From: Owenia fusiformis
Lineage: Eukaryota > Annelida > Polychaeta > Sabellida > Oweniidae
Direction: 5' to 3'
DNA length: 64,000 nucleotides
NCBI GenBank assembly: GCA_903813345.2
Contig: CAIIXF020000009.1
Coordinates: 12,848,347 to 12,912,346 of the forward strand
The notes under the pieces were generated by a model that was given only the letters and a program-made list of their open reading frames with translations, did not search any database and had not been told where the DNA came from. How positions within the stretch are numbered: position 1 is the stretch's first letter; every line of letters begins with the position of its first letter. This document shows positions 13,101-26,560 of this stretch, one piece after another. The translations under genes were made by a program, and so were the position numbers.

Positions 13101-15677
13101 TCCTCACGTCAACCTGACTATGGTGACCAAGATTAATGTACATCATGCTTGGCGAACATCTCCAGTTTTGGACTATCAGGAGTATTTAGCTCGATGGCAT
13201 GTACTTTTATTAGTGTCCATTGCTACGAAAATAGGAACATGGGTCTCATTCAAATGGCTTCATTGATTTGTCTTTGTTCTAAAGACCTTTTCACCATCTG
13301 TAAATCATACCTATCTGGTATATTTATGTGAAACATGGGTAAACAATGCAATCATACTAAAGGAATCATGTTACCAATCTATAGTATTATCCATCATTGT
13401 ATTCAGTGCTCCTTCATCATTAAAAGGTGAAACGTGATATAACTATAGTGTTGTATCGGACAGTATGTGGCAGAGGCATGTTGAGACGTAGCGATGTTTA
13501 CCTCTGCCTCTAATAATATCGTACGTACAGCGTCCCGTTCAAAGAAAGCATGATGAGACCATCATTAATATATATTTCAAACTTGCTGTTAAAAATGTTC
13601 TACAATTAAAGAACATTTAGTACTCTGGCATATCTGTCTTCATTCTTCTCTCATTATTGACTCATGTTACGATACATTGCAGCCAGACTTGATAAGTTGA
13701 CCTCTGGTTGTCATGCCATCCCAAATTACAAGACTTTACCGGATTGCTCCTATAATAATGATAAATTGCGAAGATCATCATAGAAACTGTGTTATGTAAT
13801 TTTAGCAGACCTTGACTTTATCCTGTTAGCAAACGTTGCACGGTATAATTGAATGTCTAGAATATTCATAAACAGCAATAAAAGAATCTCTGATTTGTTA
13901 ATGCCATTGACTTCATCTTACCATCCACGGTTGGATGACTTGGTTGAGCGTTACTTGCATTAATGATTCATCGCTACAAACATTAATAAGGCACTTTCCT
14001 AACTGATTTGAATTGACAACATGCCACTGTCGAGGATTGAAAGATTTGTCTGAGTTTAAATGGATAGTAGAAAGGTGAAGCGCATAGAGCAACCTTTGCA
14101 AATCAAACTTTAGTTGATATCCTATCGCTCACTGTTCCATCATACTGTCATGAAGACACTATCTACTACACTTTATATGGAGCATAATAGATGGAAAAAA
14201 TCCCTGTATCAAAGACTTGTATTTGAAGACGTTTTTTCGATGCGAAAAAATCTTAAAGGACACGTGCATAACAGACAGTAGATCAGACTGAAATCCAGAT
14301 TGTGTGACATAATATAGTTTAAAAGAGTCCGAATCAACTCAAAGGCATTTCTTATTTGTTTTAATATGTCGTTTCTGGGTTTGATGCATATTGCATTGGG
14401 GAGTCTGCCCTTTTATAACAATGTTTACATTTGTGTACTAAATGTGTAAAATGAATCTTAGTGCTTAGCCAAGCAATTAAAGTTTCTTTTACAATAATAG
14501 TTATATGTTCACTAATCTCTATGAGTAGTGCAAATGAATCATAGATAATCTGCATTGCCATATAGTCGCTTCTGGATAAAAGCATGCTGATTCCTGAAGT
14601 GCAGAACCTCTTTTAATAGTACACAGAGCATGGTGAGGTTTTTAATTAGTTTTAGTACTGTTAGTCAAACAAATATCTGGAACGAGAGAAATAGGCAACT
14701 TAATTAGTGAAAGATCACTATGTCACTTTGAAATGTCACTGACATATGTCTCTATATCCAGGCATTGACATAATGTTGGGTTGGCGTTTTGTTCTTTAAC
14801 ATATAGTATACAACCTTCAGTATGAATGAAATGTCCTATATGGTCTGGGGTTATAGATTGATTATTTTGTGGAGCTATCGCAATCAGGTCATACCACATA
14901 ACACGAATTCACGTAGTCGCAGACAAACATATCTCAAACATACATAAATTGCTCGCAAAAGGATTACATATCTCAATTGAAGGCACATCTGTATTTTACT
15001 CACGACCAAGATCTACATCCAAGGTTGCGAGAGTCATCACATAGATTCAACATTCAATCTCGGCAGATTATCAGCGAGATAAAACCAGTCGCTGTTGCAT
15101 TCAGAATAGGATATAAGATATAATTAAGTGTCTATGGGTATATCGCCGCTGATTGTTCTGATTAATTATAAAGGGATGTATGCAAGATCTTATTTTATTT
15201 GATGATAGAAAATTGTAATCGCTAGATTAAAAGCATGTCTCTGTATTAATTACAGAATTTCTTAGGAACTTTTTAATTCACTAATATGTGGAGTTGAGGC
15301 AATTAGTAAAAATGGGTCACCTGTATAATATTGTATAGATATTTTGCCACTCTATTACTAGGACTTAGAACGTCACAGTAGAAAACAGTCTATCAACGAA
15401 ATATGATTTTCTCAAGACAAAACAATATTGCATATCTAAATGAGATTTACGCTTCAGATGTATGAAAGAAACGATTTTGACAAACCTAACAAGAGAGCAC
15501 AGGGATCGTAGACCTTTTTAGATAGTCTTAACCGGAAGCCAGAGAAACTAACTCTGGATATTGTCATTCACCTTTATGATCAGGCAGCACCCTACACTAT
15601 CCAACCAATGTCTATAATAGTGTAATCGTGTAGGACATATTGAGCTGCCCATGATATTTCATATGTCAACTCTTGTC
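10152..15677. other. Long gene-poor stretch (intron or intergenic)
   Basis: AT-rich with no long frame. Minor items: an ATG-led open segment ending at an AAGAAG|GTGAGT donor (about 11584-11665); a 44-codon coding-looking remnant at 12552-12686 with no splice context; and a perfect hairpin GGCAGAGG / CCTCTGCC near 13470-13515. None is strong enough to call a gene. If the promoter at 10090 is real, this would be its first intron. Confidence 0.4.
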
Positions 15678-15679
15678 TA

Positions 15680-16554
15680 CACTCCCCTCCATAAGTTTGG
15701 CAACCTTTTTTCCCCATTGAACTACGTGTTAAAGCCTCCTTACCTTTGAATTTTTATTTACGTAACCGGCGATGAAATAACTTATAATATTGATGGAAAC
15801 GTAACTTGACCTTATTTCCAATACCTCCAAATTTTCTCAATTTTTTTCCTCAATTACAATAGGTCAAAAATTGATGATAAATTTGATGAATTTTTGAAAA
15901 TCGTCATTCCCATGTAATCCAATGGGAAATGGAGGGTTCGGGGCAAATCAGAAATCAGGATATCTTTTCAGTAAAAGATTCAGCAAAAAATATTTTTATA
16001 TAGAAAATTGAATTGTCTAACTTTTTAAAACACTAAGTGTTTAGTTTATTTGATGAAGATAAAAGTTACAGCGCTTCAAAGTCATTTTTGAAAATAATTT
16101 TTCGCCTCCTGTGTTATTTCAATGGGAGAGTTTTTTTGAAAAACAACTTTGACTTTAAAGCCCTATAACTTTGTTGAACCTGAAGAAACATATCAATATT
16201 TTGTTAAATAAAGTTAGCAAATTCAATTGCCTGCCTAACTCGTATTTTTTGCAAGGACTCGGATGGATGGATATTTTGTCACATGACTTGCGGCAAACCT
16301 ACTATTTCCCATTGGTTAACATGGGAATGTCGATTTTCAAAAATTCATCAAATTTATCATCAATTTTCGACCTATTGTAATCGAGATAAAAAATTGAGAA
16401 AATTTGAAGGTATTGGAATTAAAGTTAAATTACGTTTCCATCAATAGTATAAGTATTTTCATCGCAGATTAAGTAAATAAAAATTCAAAGGTAAAGAGGC
16501 TTTAACACGTAGTTCAATGAGGAAAAAAGGTTGCCAAACTTATGGAGGGGAGTG
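15680..16554. mobile_element. TA-flanked MITE with long inverted arms
   Basis: An 875-bp element with termini CACTCCCCTCCATAAGTTTG and its inverse (AAACTTATGGAGGGGAGTG) sits between TA dinucleotides. The arms of about 250 bp match well (shared CTACGTGTTAAAGCC, AAATTTTCTCAA, AATTCATCAAATTT). The core has no transposase. The size and TA target point to a Tc1/mariner-derived non-autonomous element. The frames at 16171-16380 and 16517-16828 lie in or beyond the right arm and are not genes. Confidence 0.82.
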
Positions 16555-16556
16555 TA

Positions 16557-19500
16557 TATATTTTGTCAACAAATATTTTTTCAAATACAACTTCAAGTCT
16601 CAATTACAACGTCCAATGCAAAACATGCATAAGGCGTTCAGATTTATCAGGCTCTCTTTATCTATAATGTTTCTAAGAGTTTTCTATTCCAGTCTGTCTA
16701 TTCTCGGGGTATATAAGAGACTGTGGATACAACAATATGCAATGTATACTGGCTTTTCTAATCAATTGGGGGGTCATAAGCGCAATGGGGGTCAGTACAG
16801 CCCCTTAGTCTTGCAGCAATGTTCATAAAACCATGTAATGTAATCCATATGTTGAAATTTCTGTCTTCACTAGCTAAGGAGGCAATAAGGAGTTTCTCAG
16901 CTTCAGAAGCAAGTATTTGCCATTTGCATTGAATAATTCAGCAATAGGATATGTTTCATAAACAGAAAGAAACTTGATGAGATTCCTATTAAACAGCACC
17001 CAAGAGGATTGCCGATCTTTATAACCTACCCAGCACGTAATTAATTTACTCCTATAAAATCATGCTCGAAAAAATGAGGCAATCCCCAATCCCAGTCATT
17101 CGCGTTAATTAAAATGTAAAAGTGCCTTGTAATTTCTATTCTGAGTTACAAGGCATTTTTATATTTACTGTTGTAAATCGTATATTTAAAGACGCCTATC
17201 GTGTACTTTCTTAAAGGATGATTCACCTATTTGATATCTTTAAGTATATTGAGATAATTTGTTCCTGGTAACTAGGCAGCTAGATCACTTTAACTTAAGA
17301 CTTTTTTTAATTGACCTTTTATGATCAAAGTGTTCCATAAATCCTATTTCAAATGTTGTTTTTATTGGATGATTTGGTTTATCGGAGTTTTCCATGTTTT
17401 TCAAACTATGTTTTGATTCCAGGTCAACATAATCCTCTGGGCTACTATGAGGTCAACTATTGTTTAGGGGGATTTAAAACTACCGGATATTTCAATTATG
17501 AGGATTTCATAGTTTTTAATTGATATTCCTTTCAATATACTGTTTTAAGTCAGGAAAATAGTGGCATTGATGTTTCCAAGAATTCATTTTGAAGTATCTT
17601 CTGCAAATGAGTACAGTATATCAAAGCCAGGAAAATATTGTTCTCTGTTTTTAACATGAAACAATGTACATAAATTCATGCATCATGTTTGAAGAGAGAC
17701 AAAAAACAATATTTTTTATTTTTCTTTATCACTTCGATTAACACACATTTTCTCATACATCGGACATACCAAATTACTAACCTCATCCAATGAAGCGACA
17801 ATTAATCCTACACGAGTTCAAACAAATACCAAATTACGGCAAGACCACTTAGTGTTTTTCCGTAAATGATGTCGAGTTCCAATAATTCTTTGCAATCAAG
17901 GGATAATAAGATTATCGGGTTACAGTGCATATCAACAAATTGCTAAATTAATTGTAAATTGGTATGTCTACAATTAGAGCCGCATTGCAAAATGGTGTTC
18001 TCACTGGTGATAAAGAACCAAGCTTGCAGTTGATAAATGGTTTATAGATTAGTATTATGGTCCCCAAAGGTAAATATATCATGCATAAAACCTCTGGATA
18101 TCTGACATATCTCACATTTTACTAATCCTATGTTTAGTAGACATTTTGATAATTTTCTCCAATTTAGATTTTCATGAATCAAATATTCGCAAAATATACT
18201 TATTTAATAAATACACGAATACCACTTAATAAACTAATGTAATTAACTATGGTTTACGGGAAGCTTCAAACACCCATAAATCATAATATTGTGGAATATT
18301 ATAAACAACAATGGATAGAGAATACTAGTGTTTTGTGATGCATATGTCTATACCGTGAAATAACAAGATTGATATAAACAAGGTGTATATAGTTTATATG
18401 CTTATTATAGTGTCACAAATATATATATACAAAAATATATGCTAAAATACATTAAAAACTCGAGTCGATGCCAGCTTATGAAAAACTCATATCAATACAA
18501 TATCGTCTAAATACATAAATAGCATCAATATAAGTTTCAGACGTTCCCGGTCACATAATCTAATTTTATATGGAGTACCATTTCGGATATGTCTGTTATT
18601 CAACACACATTGAGGATGGCTTTCGAAATATCACACAATCATGTATGACAACTAAGATCACGAGATCATGAAACTTCAAAAACGCTCAGTGATATTGATA
18701 CCGAATAATTAATAATAGTGCATGCTCAGTGATGTGTGGCATGCGTATTATTAGATGGTCCCTCCTTCAACATAGCGCACAACCAATAGGTTCCTTAAGC
18801 TTATCTTAAAGACTATACAAGTCTGCAGGTTTTATTGCAATTGTTTTTAGTTGTTATTCTTACAAACATCAATCTTATTTGTTCAACAAGATTAATTTAC
18901 TCGATTTGTTTGTTTGAGCTGATCAGTTCCCCTTATTGGTCATTAAAACCTAGTTAGGCAACCATTCATTATATTAACACAATCGCTAAGATATATGGCA
19001 CGGGGAAATGAAATTATTGTCCTGAAAATCAAGTTATACAAAAGAAAATGTTTGAAAGTAGAGGTAGACAACCTATTATGAACCTTTGTATTTGATGTAG
19101 TTTAAACGTCAATTATTTTTATTTACATGAACAATGCCATAAACATATTTAGAAATACAGTATACCAAAGTACCTTAAAATGAACTAGGCAACTTGTCTT
19201 GAAACTCGGTAATGGAATAATAATATTCCAATATTCTTATTATTTTCGTAAAACGGTGAGTATTTTTATTTTACTTATTAAAATTCACCGCCGTTTTATT
19301 GATATACGTTCTTGATTATGAAGTACAAATTAAAATTATACATTCTAAACAGTATTTATTATGTCAAGCCAAAGTGATATCATTTTAACCATTGATATGA
19401 ATTCCTGTGCAGTATACATCCATGAACTTTCAAATTTCATTTTCCTTGAAAAGTATTCTCTCTGATAAATCCAATCTAACTAACTTCCCAGATGGCACAA

Positions 19501-21185
19501 TGTTGGCCTTTCTAGGTTTTAAGTAGGTGTTTATCGTGCTTTAATACATTACATTTGCATGCTATATATTTTAATTTATTGTGTCACATGTCAGAGAGTT
19601 GACTATATGTAGTTACTGGAACCCTTGCTTATTTTGATTTGACTTAAGTTGAATTTTACATTTTAAGGCATTGCCAAATTACATATTTGCCACGCGTTGT
19701 TTATTGACTTCTGTTTATTATTTAACATGTGAGATGCGCCGTACTACTGTAATTTGATAGTAGATTTAGCACATGTTTAATGTTTCTCCAAATCACGAAG
19801 ACATGTGAATTTCAGACGAGAGTTCACTGTTATTGAGTTATAGCTTGGGCTTTCTCTAAAATAAAGGCACTTAGTTATGGTCATTTTAGTGACGAAACTG
19901 AACGAGTAACGAGAGAACGAGAGATGTGCATTAATCATTAGAAAAAATCTCTATTGTTTAGTTATGCAATAGGCATTTATACTTCCCAATGAAGCGATAG
20001 TATCTGTGTTAACGGAGTTTCATTTAAAAGCAAATGCAGCCAAGAAGAATGGGGAGTCAACTGACATTTTGAGTTTTTCAAGTTCATTTTTTCCGCCGGA
20101 AGAGTGTAACATCGATATTCTGTCCAACATATGGGCATGTCGTGATCACGTTAGCTAAAGATATTAGACACTTTGGTTTAAAAACTAAATAACGTATCAA
20201 TTACAGGGAATTATGTCCAAACTCGATTCGAGTTTATTGTAGACGCTACCAATTTATATTCCTTGCTCAACTCTACTCGGGAAATTGCTTGTGTCATATT
20301 CATCTCTTCCATTCTAGAGTCATTTAAAAGCCACTTTGCTTATTTGATTCTTTCCTATTACATTCGTTAAATTGATATTAAAATCGTTATTAAAATGAAA
20401 CGTTGAGTTAAGGAATCTTCGCTTCTTGGCGTTCAAGGGTTAATGAAATTATCGCATTTTACTTCTGAGGTGAAAGCCGTAGATGACAATAGGAAAAATA
20501 TTGAAGATAACTCAACTTCGTACAAGAGTAGGGGCGTTAATATAAGGCAGGCCACTTGGAATCACATAATATCTGCATGCCTAGTCCCGGGTGCCTAGTG
20601 TTCTTTTATTGAACATCGACAATTCTTATTGTTTCCATTCAATTTATATATACTGAGCAGTCACTGATTCTCTCAGAATTGAATGTTTATCAGCCAGTTT
20701 ACGGTCGTATTCAAAATCCGGTAATTTGTCAGAGAATCTATACAGTTGTTATTACAACACAGTGATCTATGTTATTTTTATTCAACTTTGATATATTGTT
20801 CCGACGTCTAAACAAGCATTCATTGAACGATTTTTGAAAAACTCAATTATCGAAGATAAGACCTTCTCTATTTTCGTTTGCCTCATTGACGTTGAAAACA
20901 GACTAAGCGACTTGAAGGAACTAAAACCATTCTTTTGACAGCCTGGTTCTTATATATGTTTTGAGATCTAAAAACACGATGTAATACACCCTAGTGTAAG
21001 ACAATGTGCAAATGTGCATTATGTAAATTTTGGATAATGTACGTCATTTTACAAAACGTCATTTTATGGGCGTTCATAACACATGGGATAGTCATCACGT
21101 GACAATTTTTTTTTGATGATAGAGCTAATTCTCGATAAAGACAAAAAACGACGAATTCTGATATTGAACTTAATTCACACCAAAT
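16557..21185. other. Long gene-poor stretch
   Basis: No exon-like sequence is recognised. Small stem-forming repeats are visible: TGCCTTGTAA...TTACAAGGCA near 17130-17157 and AAAACGGTGA...TCACCGCCGTTTT near 19251-19300. The rest is plain AT-rich DNA. Confidence 0.45.
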
Positions 21186-21440
21186 AAACCTTGATAATGT
21201 TTGTAGATCTTTTATATAGCTTATACCTGTTATATAGCTTAAAAATGATTGTGGATTTGGTATACTAAGTATAGTATAGGTCGATAGTGTTTGTGGATCT
21301 GTTATATAGCTTGATAATGTTTGTGGATCTGTTATATAACTTGATAATGTTTGTGAATCTAAAAGTCGATAATCTTTGTGAATTTTATAAAGCTCAATGA
21401 TGTTTGTGGATCTGTATAGCTCGACAATACTTGCTTGATT
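21186..21440 (-). repeat. Degenerate ~30-bp tandem repeat
   Basis: Repeated GATAATGTTTGTGGATCTG followed by TTATATAGCTT, with units of about 26-46 bp and clear decay. A 177-codon minus-strand frame runs across it with a repeated DPQTLSSYIT peptide. That frame is better explained by the repeat than by a gene, because it starts and stops in unremarkable DNA and the unit length is irregular. Confidence 0.7.
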
Positions 21441-21939
21441 TTTAAGTGGTACATGATAAACATGGTTATTCAATATTTTATTTTTATTTTTCCATATCTC
21501 ATCCAGCACCATGCCATATATCAAAGTGTGATTTCATAACTACACAAAGATGATTGATTTCGTCGTATGACTGTCCTGACCCAGCGATTTTATTGATAGC
21601 GGATTACAAGCACTTAGGACAGTTTGTAACCGTGAATACATACTTGAAGGATTGGATCTTTGGATGATACGATCGGGCTTAGAAAATTGTATCAATATGT
21701 GTCTAGGATACACTGTTAATTAAACACTCAGACTTGTTGATCAGAGTGGTAACATGTGTCGCTGCATGCTATTGTGTTAGCTAAACAACTTGAAGAAGGT
21801 AACTATATCTTTTAATCAGCAAATTAACTGCCATGATAGATTATGATACATAACATGTTTTAACCGTCAGTGATATTGTTAAATGAGAAGAATTAAGTAC
21901 TTAGTAAACCTAAGTAAGAGAGCATATGTTATATTAAGT

Positions 21940-22185
21940 ATTCAGTATTAGAGAGTAAAAACTAAGTATGAATGTAAGTAATAGAACTGGCTTTGAGTTT
22001 GAATATGAAAGTGTTTATTATATTGGCAGTGGGAAATGTGGGTGTGGATCAACTGAGAGTCTGAGTGTAGGTAAGACAGTGAGTCCGAGTGAGAATAGAG
22101 TAAGACAGTGGGTGTCAGTAGGAATATGAGTGTAAATGAGTGCATGTGAGAAGGTGAGTGTAAGAAAGTAAGTGTCATAGTGTAG
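21940..22185. repeat. GAGTG-rich low-complexity tract
   Basis: Plus-strand purine-biased sequence of degenerate GTGAGTG, GTAAGAC and GAGTGTAAG words over about 240 bp. It contains many GTAAGT-like words, so splice-site predictions here would be unreliable. Confidence 0.6.
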
Positions 22186-22539
22186 ATGTCATTATTGATG
22201 ACGAAAGGATAATAACAATTTTAGTATGGTATCATAATAGAATGAACTGTAGTATACTTTAAAGAATATACAGTTGAAACGGTGACCATTCTTTTCTGTT
22301 GTTTTTAAAGAATTGGCATTGTACAAGCTATCCAAAACAAGTGTGGCACAAAAGACGATTGACTGTCACATACAGTTACATACCTGTTACATGCAGTGCA
22401 CTGAGGGTGAACTAATCACACCCACTCACTTCTCAACACACTTACCTTATTGCCAATACAAAATAATTAAATGTTCCTTGAAATTGGATCATGGGCCATT
22501 TACCTTTCATAAGAATCAGTTTGACGTTTAAGTTAGACA

Positions 22540-22640
22540 AACCATTCGTACTGGGTCTTATGAGAACTAAAAACCTCGGGTCGAAGCAATTGGCTATTAT
22601 TTCTCATGGAACCCAGTACTCATAGTTTATCCATAACATA
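22540..22640. repeat. Short inverted repeat
   Basis: TTCGTACTGGGTCTTATGAGAA at about 22546 pairs with TTCTCATGGAACCCAGTAC at about 22601. The arms are about 20 bp around a 35-bp loop. No target duplication is obvious. Confidence 0.5.
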
Positions 22641-23786
22641 AACCTTCTGAATTGTTTAAAATCATTTGTATCCAATGGTCATGTACACTCCCTAAATAAG
22701 TTTCAGAGGTCATGCTGATCTAAAGAAATTATTCAAATTAACAGATAGTTGATATTCGATAATTCCAGGTACAAGAAGTTTAAAAAAGATCCATCACTAA
22801 TTAAGAGAACTAAACCAACCGCGAAATTAACTAATGAGAATGGTTTTCAAAGAAGATCGTCACATTTCTCGCGCATGATCACGAAGCAACAAAAATGAGA
22901 AGCATAACGGAAGAGTGAGGCAGAAAGCTTGGGCAAAAAGCAACACAAATTTCTGCAATCCACATAGAACGATCACATTAACCCTAATGCAGGCAATCCG
23001 TTTTCAATATAAAAAGTGATAATGAAATTGAACCATCAATTTTGTATGCTGAATTTAAGGAAATCATATACAAACGGACACGAACGAGAAATGAAACACA
23101 AACGTGTAAGGGGTCGGACGCTGCGATTTCGCAACTGTCTACAGATCATGAAAACCTAAACGATGCTATTAAAAATCTTCTACAAAGTACGATTATTAAG
23201 GGGTAAATACTAAATACATGTAGACTTTTGTCAAAAATTTACATTGTCGAAAGTTGGAAAATAAGGTTGAAATTATGTTCTAGTGATCTTCTGGTATGAC
23301 TTATCATCACAACAGGCTTAAAACAATGCGATCAGATTGACTTAATTAACTTTTTAAAGTGTATTCAGCAGAAAATTCCATAAACTAACCAAAGGAAAAA
23401 TATCAAACCAAACCCCAGATTTAGATTTAAAAGTATAATTTCATTCTCGCATATATAGCCCTAGTGACAATTTGTAGACAAGTCGTACAAGTGCTCATTT
23501 TTCGATATCACGCGTGGATATGTTCAATCCATATCTTCAACTGTCCACTCAGGAGTGCAGCTCACCGTAACCTGATTGATGTCATAATAATCATATGTAT
23601 AGAGTGGTTAATACAATCCAACATGCCAATTGGCGGTTGAAAGGAAGAATGTCTGTGTCAGACAAGAGCAGACAAGGGATACTTGTTGAAGAACATTTTT
23701 TCGCTAAATTATATAATTTCATTATTTCGTATTATGTCCGTGTCATTTTAATGTTTCTAAATATCTATATTATCAACTAGACTTTG
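22641..23786. other. Gene-free stretch
   Basis: No convincing gene or repeat. The frame at 23595-23780 is short and featureless. Confidence 0.45.
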
Positions 23787-23822
23787 GAAATTGAACGGAG
23801 TTCAATTTCAGACTCCAGATCT
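23787..23822. repeat. Perfect hairpin before the repeat cluster
   Basis: GAAATTGAAC and GTTCAATTTC form perfect 10-bp arms with a GGA loop (23787-23809). They are followed at once by AGACTCCAGAT, whose inverse ATCTGGAGTCT ends the cluster at about 25757. Confidence 0.7.
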
Positions 23823-23884
23823 AGACTTTTTTAAGCCCAGTCATCTAAAATAAGCCGAGTCATGCAGAATAAGCTGAGTCATCC

Positions 23885-24106
23885 AGAATAAGATGGATGG
23901 ATAAAATAGGAAGGTAGGATAGGATAGAATGGGAAGGAACGATAGGATAGAATAAGAAAGAAGGATAGGATAGAACAGAATAGGAAGAAAGGATATGATA
24001 TGATAGGAGAGGATAGGAAGGATATGAAGGAAAGGATACGAAGGAAGGATACGAAGGAAGGATAGATAGGAAGGATAGGATCAGATAGGAAGGATGGATG
24101 GATGAA
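23885..24106 (+). repeat. GGATA/GGAAG polypurine tract
   Basis: About 220 bp of imperfect GGATA, GATAGGAAG and GGAAGGATA words, almost all purine on the plus strand. It is a microsatellite-derived tract that could adopt triplex DNA. The minus frame across it (serine, proline and tyrosine-rich) is a repeat artefact. Confidence 0.8.
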
Positions 24107-24179
24107 TTTTTCAATATTTTCTTCTCTACTCTTGACTTTCTATCAGGATACCATCAGATCAATTTTCCAAAATTTCAAA

Positions 24180-25440
24180 ACGCCATAACTTCCGAACCGG
24201 AAGTCGGATCGAAATTTGATTTAAAGATTCGGATTCCTGACAAAATTCTACCCCTAATTCATAACTCATGCATTAAATTTGGAATTTTTTTATTTTGACC
24301 TACTTTTCGGACACGCCATAACTTCCGAACTGGAAGTCGGATCAAAATTTGGTTTGCAGATTCGGATTCCTGACAAAATTTTACCCCTAATTCATAACTC
24401 ATACGCTAAATTTGGAGAACTTTTTATTTTGACCTACTTTTCGGACACCATATCTCAAAAGTGGGTCAAAATACTTTCTGACGGCAAAAGGCTAACACTA
24501 TTAGCACACTCTTGGCTACATGTATACACAATTTCGAAGAATTTTATTGAAGTGTAGGTAGTGTCAGATTCGCAAAAATAAGGAAAACCTTTGAATTTGA
24601 CCTAGATTTTGACCTAGGAATTTTGGTGTCCAAAATCTGAAGCTAGATGGCTTTTGAGGTCCCCTTCTTTTGAAGGCTTTCATTAAATTAAGCTGAACTC
24701 AGTCTATATTTCGTACTTTTCACTTCAAAAAAATCTTTTTTCCCATTGAATTAACATGGGCACAAAATTTAGCGATTTTTGATTTTCAAAACGCCATAAC
24801 TTCCGAACCAGAAGTCGGATCGAAATTTTGTTTGAAGATTCGGATTTCTGACAAAATTTTACCCCTAATTCATAACTCATACGTTAAATTTGTAGAACTT
24901 TTTATTTTGACCTACTTTTCGGACACCATATCTCAAAAGTGGGGCAAAATACTTTCTGACGGCAAAAGGCTAACACTATTAGCACACTCTTGGCTACATG
25001 TATACACAATTTCGAAGAATATTATTGAAGTGTAGTGTCAGAATCGCAAAAATAAAGAAAACCTTTGAATTTGACCTAGATTTTGACCTAGGAATTTTGG
25101 TGTCCAAATTCTGAAGCTAGATGGCTTTTGAGGTCCCCTTCTTTTGAAGGCTTTCATTAAATTAAGCTGAACTCAGTCTATATTTCGTATTTTTCACTTC
25201 AAAAAATCTTTTTTCCCATTGAATTAACATGGGCACAAAATTTAGCGATTTTTGAGTTTTCAAAACGCCATAACTTCCGAACCAGAAGTCGGATCGAAAT
25301 TTGGTTTGCAGATTCGGATTCCTGACAAAATTCTACTCCTAATTCATAACTCATACATTGAATTTGGAGCACGTTTTGGTGTGACCTACTTTCTGGATGC
25401 CATATCTCAAAATCGGTTTGAGATATCAAAAAACTAAATC
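24180..25440 (+). repeat. ~475-bp tandem duplication around an ACTTCCG palindrome
   Basis: The block CGCCATAACTTCCGAACC...AAGTCGGATC followed by GATTCGGATT and CCTAATTCATAACTCAT occurs at about 24182, 24314, 24792 and 25266. The last three define two spacings of about 478 and 474 bp, with the intervening TTGACCTAGATTTTGACCTA segment also duplicated. A single diverged copy lies at 49410-49560 inside another element, so this is a dispersed family. The core ACTTCCGAACCGGAAGT is a perfect 7-bp-arm palindrome. Short frames in each copy are parallel artefacts. Confidence 0.8.
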
Positions 25441-25732
25441 AACCCTAGCTTTCCTACTTTTTTATGAGGAACACAATGAAAAAACCTGGATCGAAAATAT
25501 TGAAGGACGACTGAGAAAATTGAAAAAAGTGACAAAGTACTGGATTTGACCTATAGTACTTGACCTTTGACCTAGATAAAAAATTGACCCAATTTCCGAG
25601 AAACTAGATACTGGACCTAAATTGACCATATACAGGACTTGACTCAATGTCTTCTAGTTAAGGAGAAAACGTGGGTAGAAGAATAAAAAGAAAAAGAATA
25701 ATAAGAATAAAGAAGAATACTGGCAAAAACAA

Positions 25733-25759
25733 TAGACTCCAGATTGACATCTGGAGTCT
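25733..25759. repeat. Perfect hairpin closing the repeat cluster
   Basis: AGACTCCAGAT and ATCTGGAGTCT are 11-bp perfect arms with a short loop, followed by AATAACG. The same arm sequence opens the cluster near 23810, so 23810-25757 may be one composite element. Confidence 0.65.
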
Positions 25760-25821
25760 AATAACGATGTATTTGCACTGCAGGTTCACACACATGATCC
25801 GGATATACATGTAGGCCAGGC

Positions 25822-26560
25822 AAAGGAGTGGTATCGATATGGAGAGCTGAATTCAACAATGTTTTTCTCTTAAACCAATCATTGAAAACATTCTGTAAAA
25901 AACACGGTATTTTATGTCATGTTGACTGATTGACAACAATTTAATGCGAAAATTATTTAGAACTATTTTATATAACTGTTTTTGTTAACATTTTTTGTTT
26001 TTTTAGTGCAATTGTTTTTGCTCCTTTCTACCAATTTTTGAGAATGAAATAAAATGTCTTTCCGAACCTTGTTGAAGCAAAATAGCATAATTATACAACA
26101 TGTTTTTATAGTTTTCTATATTATAGTTATACAAAGGAATTTCTGGCTGATTTTAAAAAAACTATTCAAAAAAATTAAAACAAAATCCCCTCAAAATAGC
26201 TAAAATTAAGATAAACCTTTTATTTCATTAACAATATACTTTTTTTAAATCAACCAAACTTTCCTTTGTACAATTACAATATTGAGAGACCTAAACATGT
26301 TGTGTTTATGTCGTTTTGTTCCAATGAGGTTCGGAAAGATGTTTCATTTCACTCTGGAAACATGATACCAAGAACAAAACAAGTGTTTGATGTGTTTTAT
26401 AAAACAATATGGATGAAAGTGTATATATATTTTTCAAATTTAATTGTTACCATTCAAATGATGACCATTAAATTGACGATGTGTTAGATTCTAGATTTTT
26501 TATGACAGGTTTAAGAGAAACGTGTGTTCAAAAAGTTCTCCATATCGATACCACTCCTTT
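25822..26560. mobile_element. MITE, copy A (739 bp)
   Basis: Termini AAAGGAGTGGTATCGATATG and its inverse (CATATCGATACCACTCCTTT). Long parts of the two halves are complementary (TTTAAGAGAAA, TTCCGAACCTTGTTG against GAGGTTCGGAAAGATG). A second copy of the same family lies at 47536-51999, where it is split by a later insertion. Aligning the two shows that copy A is the uninterrupted form. It has no transposase. Frame 26266-26487 lies within the right half and is not a gene. Confidence 0.85.

Noticed and set aside
20991-21524. 177-codon minus-strand frame with a DPQTLSSYIT repeat
   Set aside because: It is confined to a degenerate tandem repeat with irregular units and lacks a start context or domain.
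25733-25765. Helitron 3' end (hairpin followed by CTAAT)
   Set aside because: The hairpin abuts CTAA instead of standing about 10 bases before it, and no TC 5' end inserted at an A/T dinucleotide was found.
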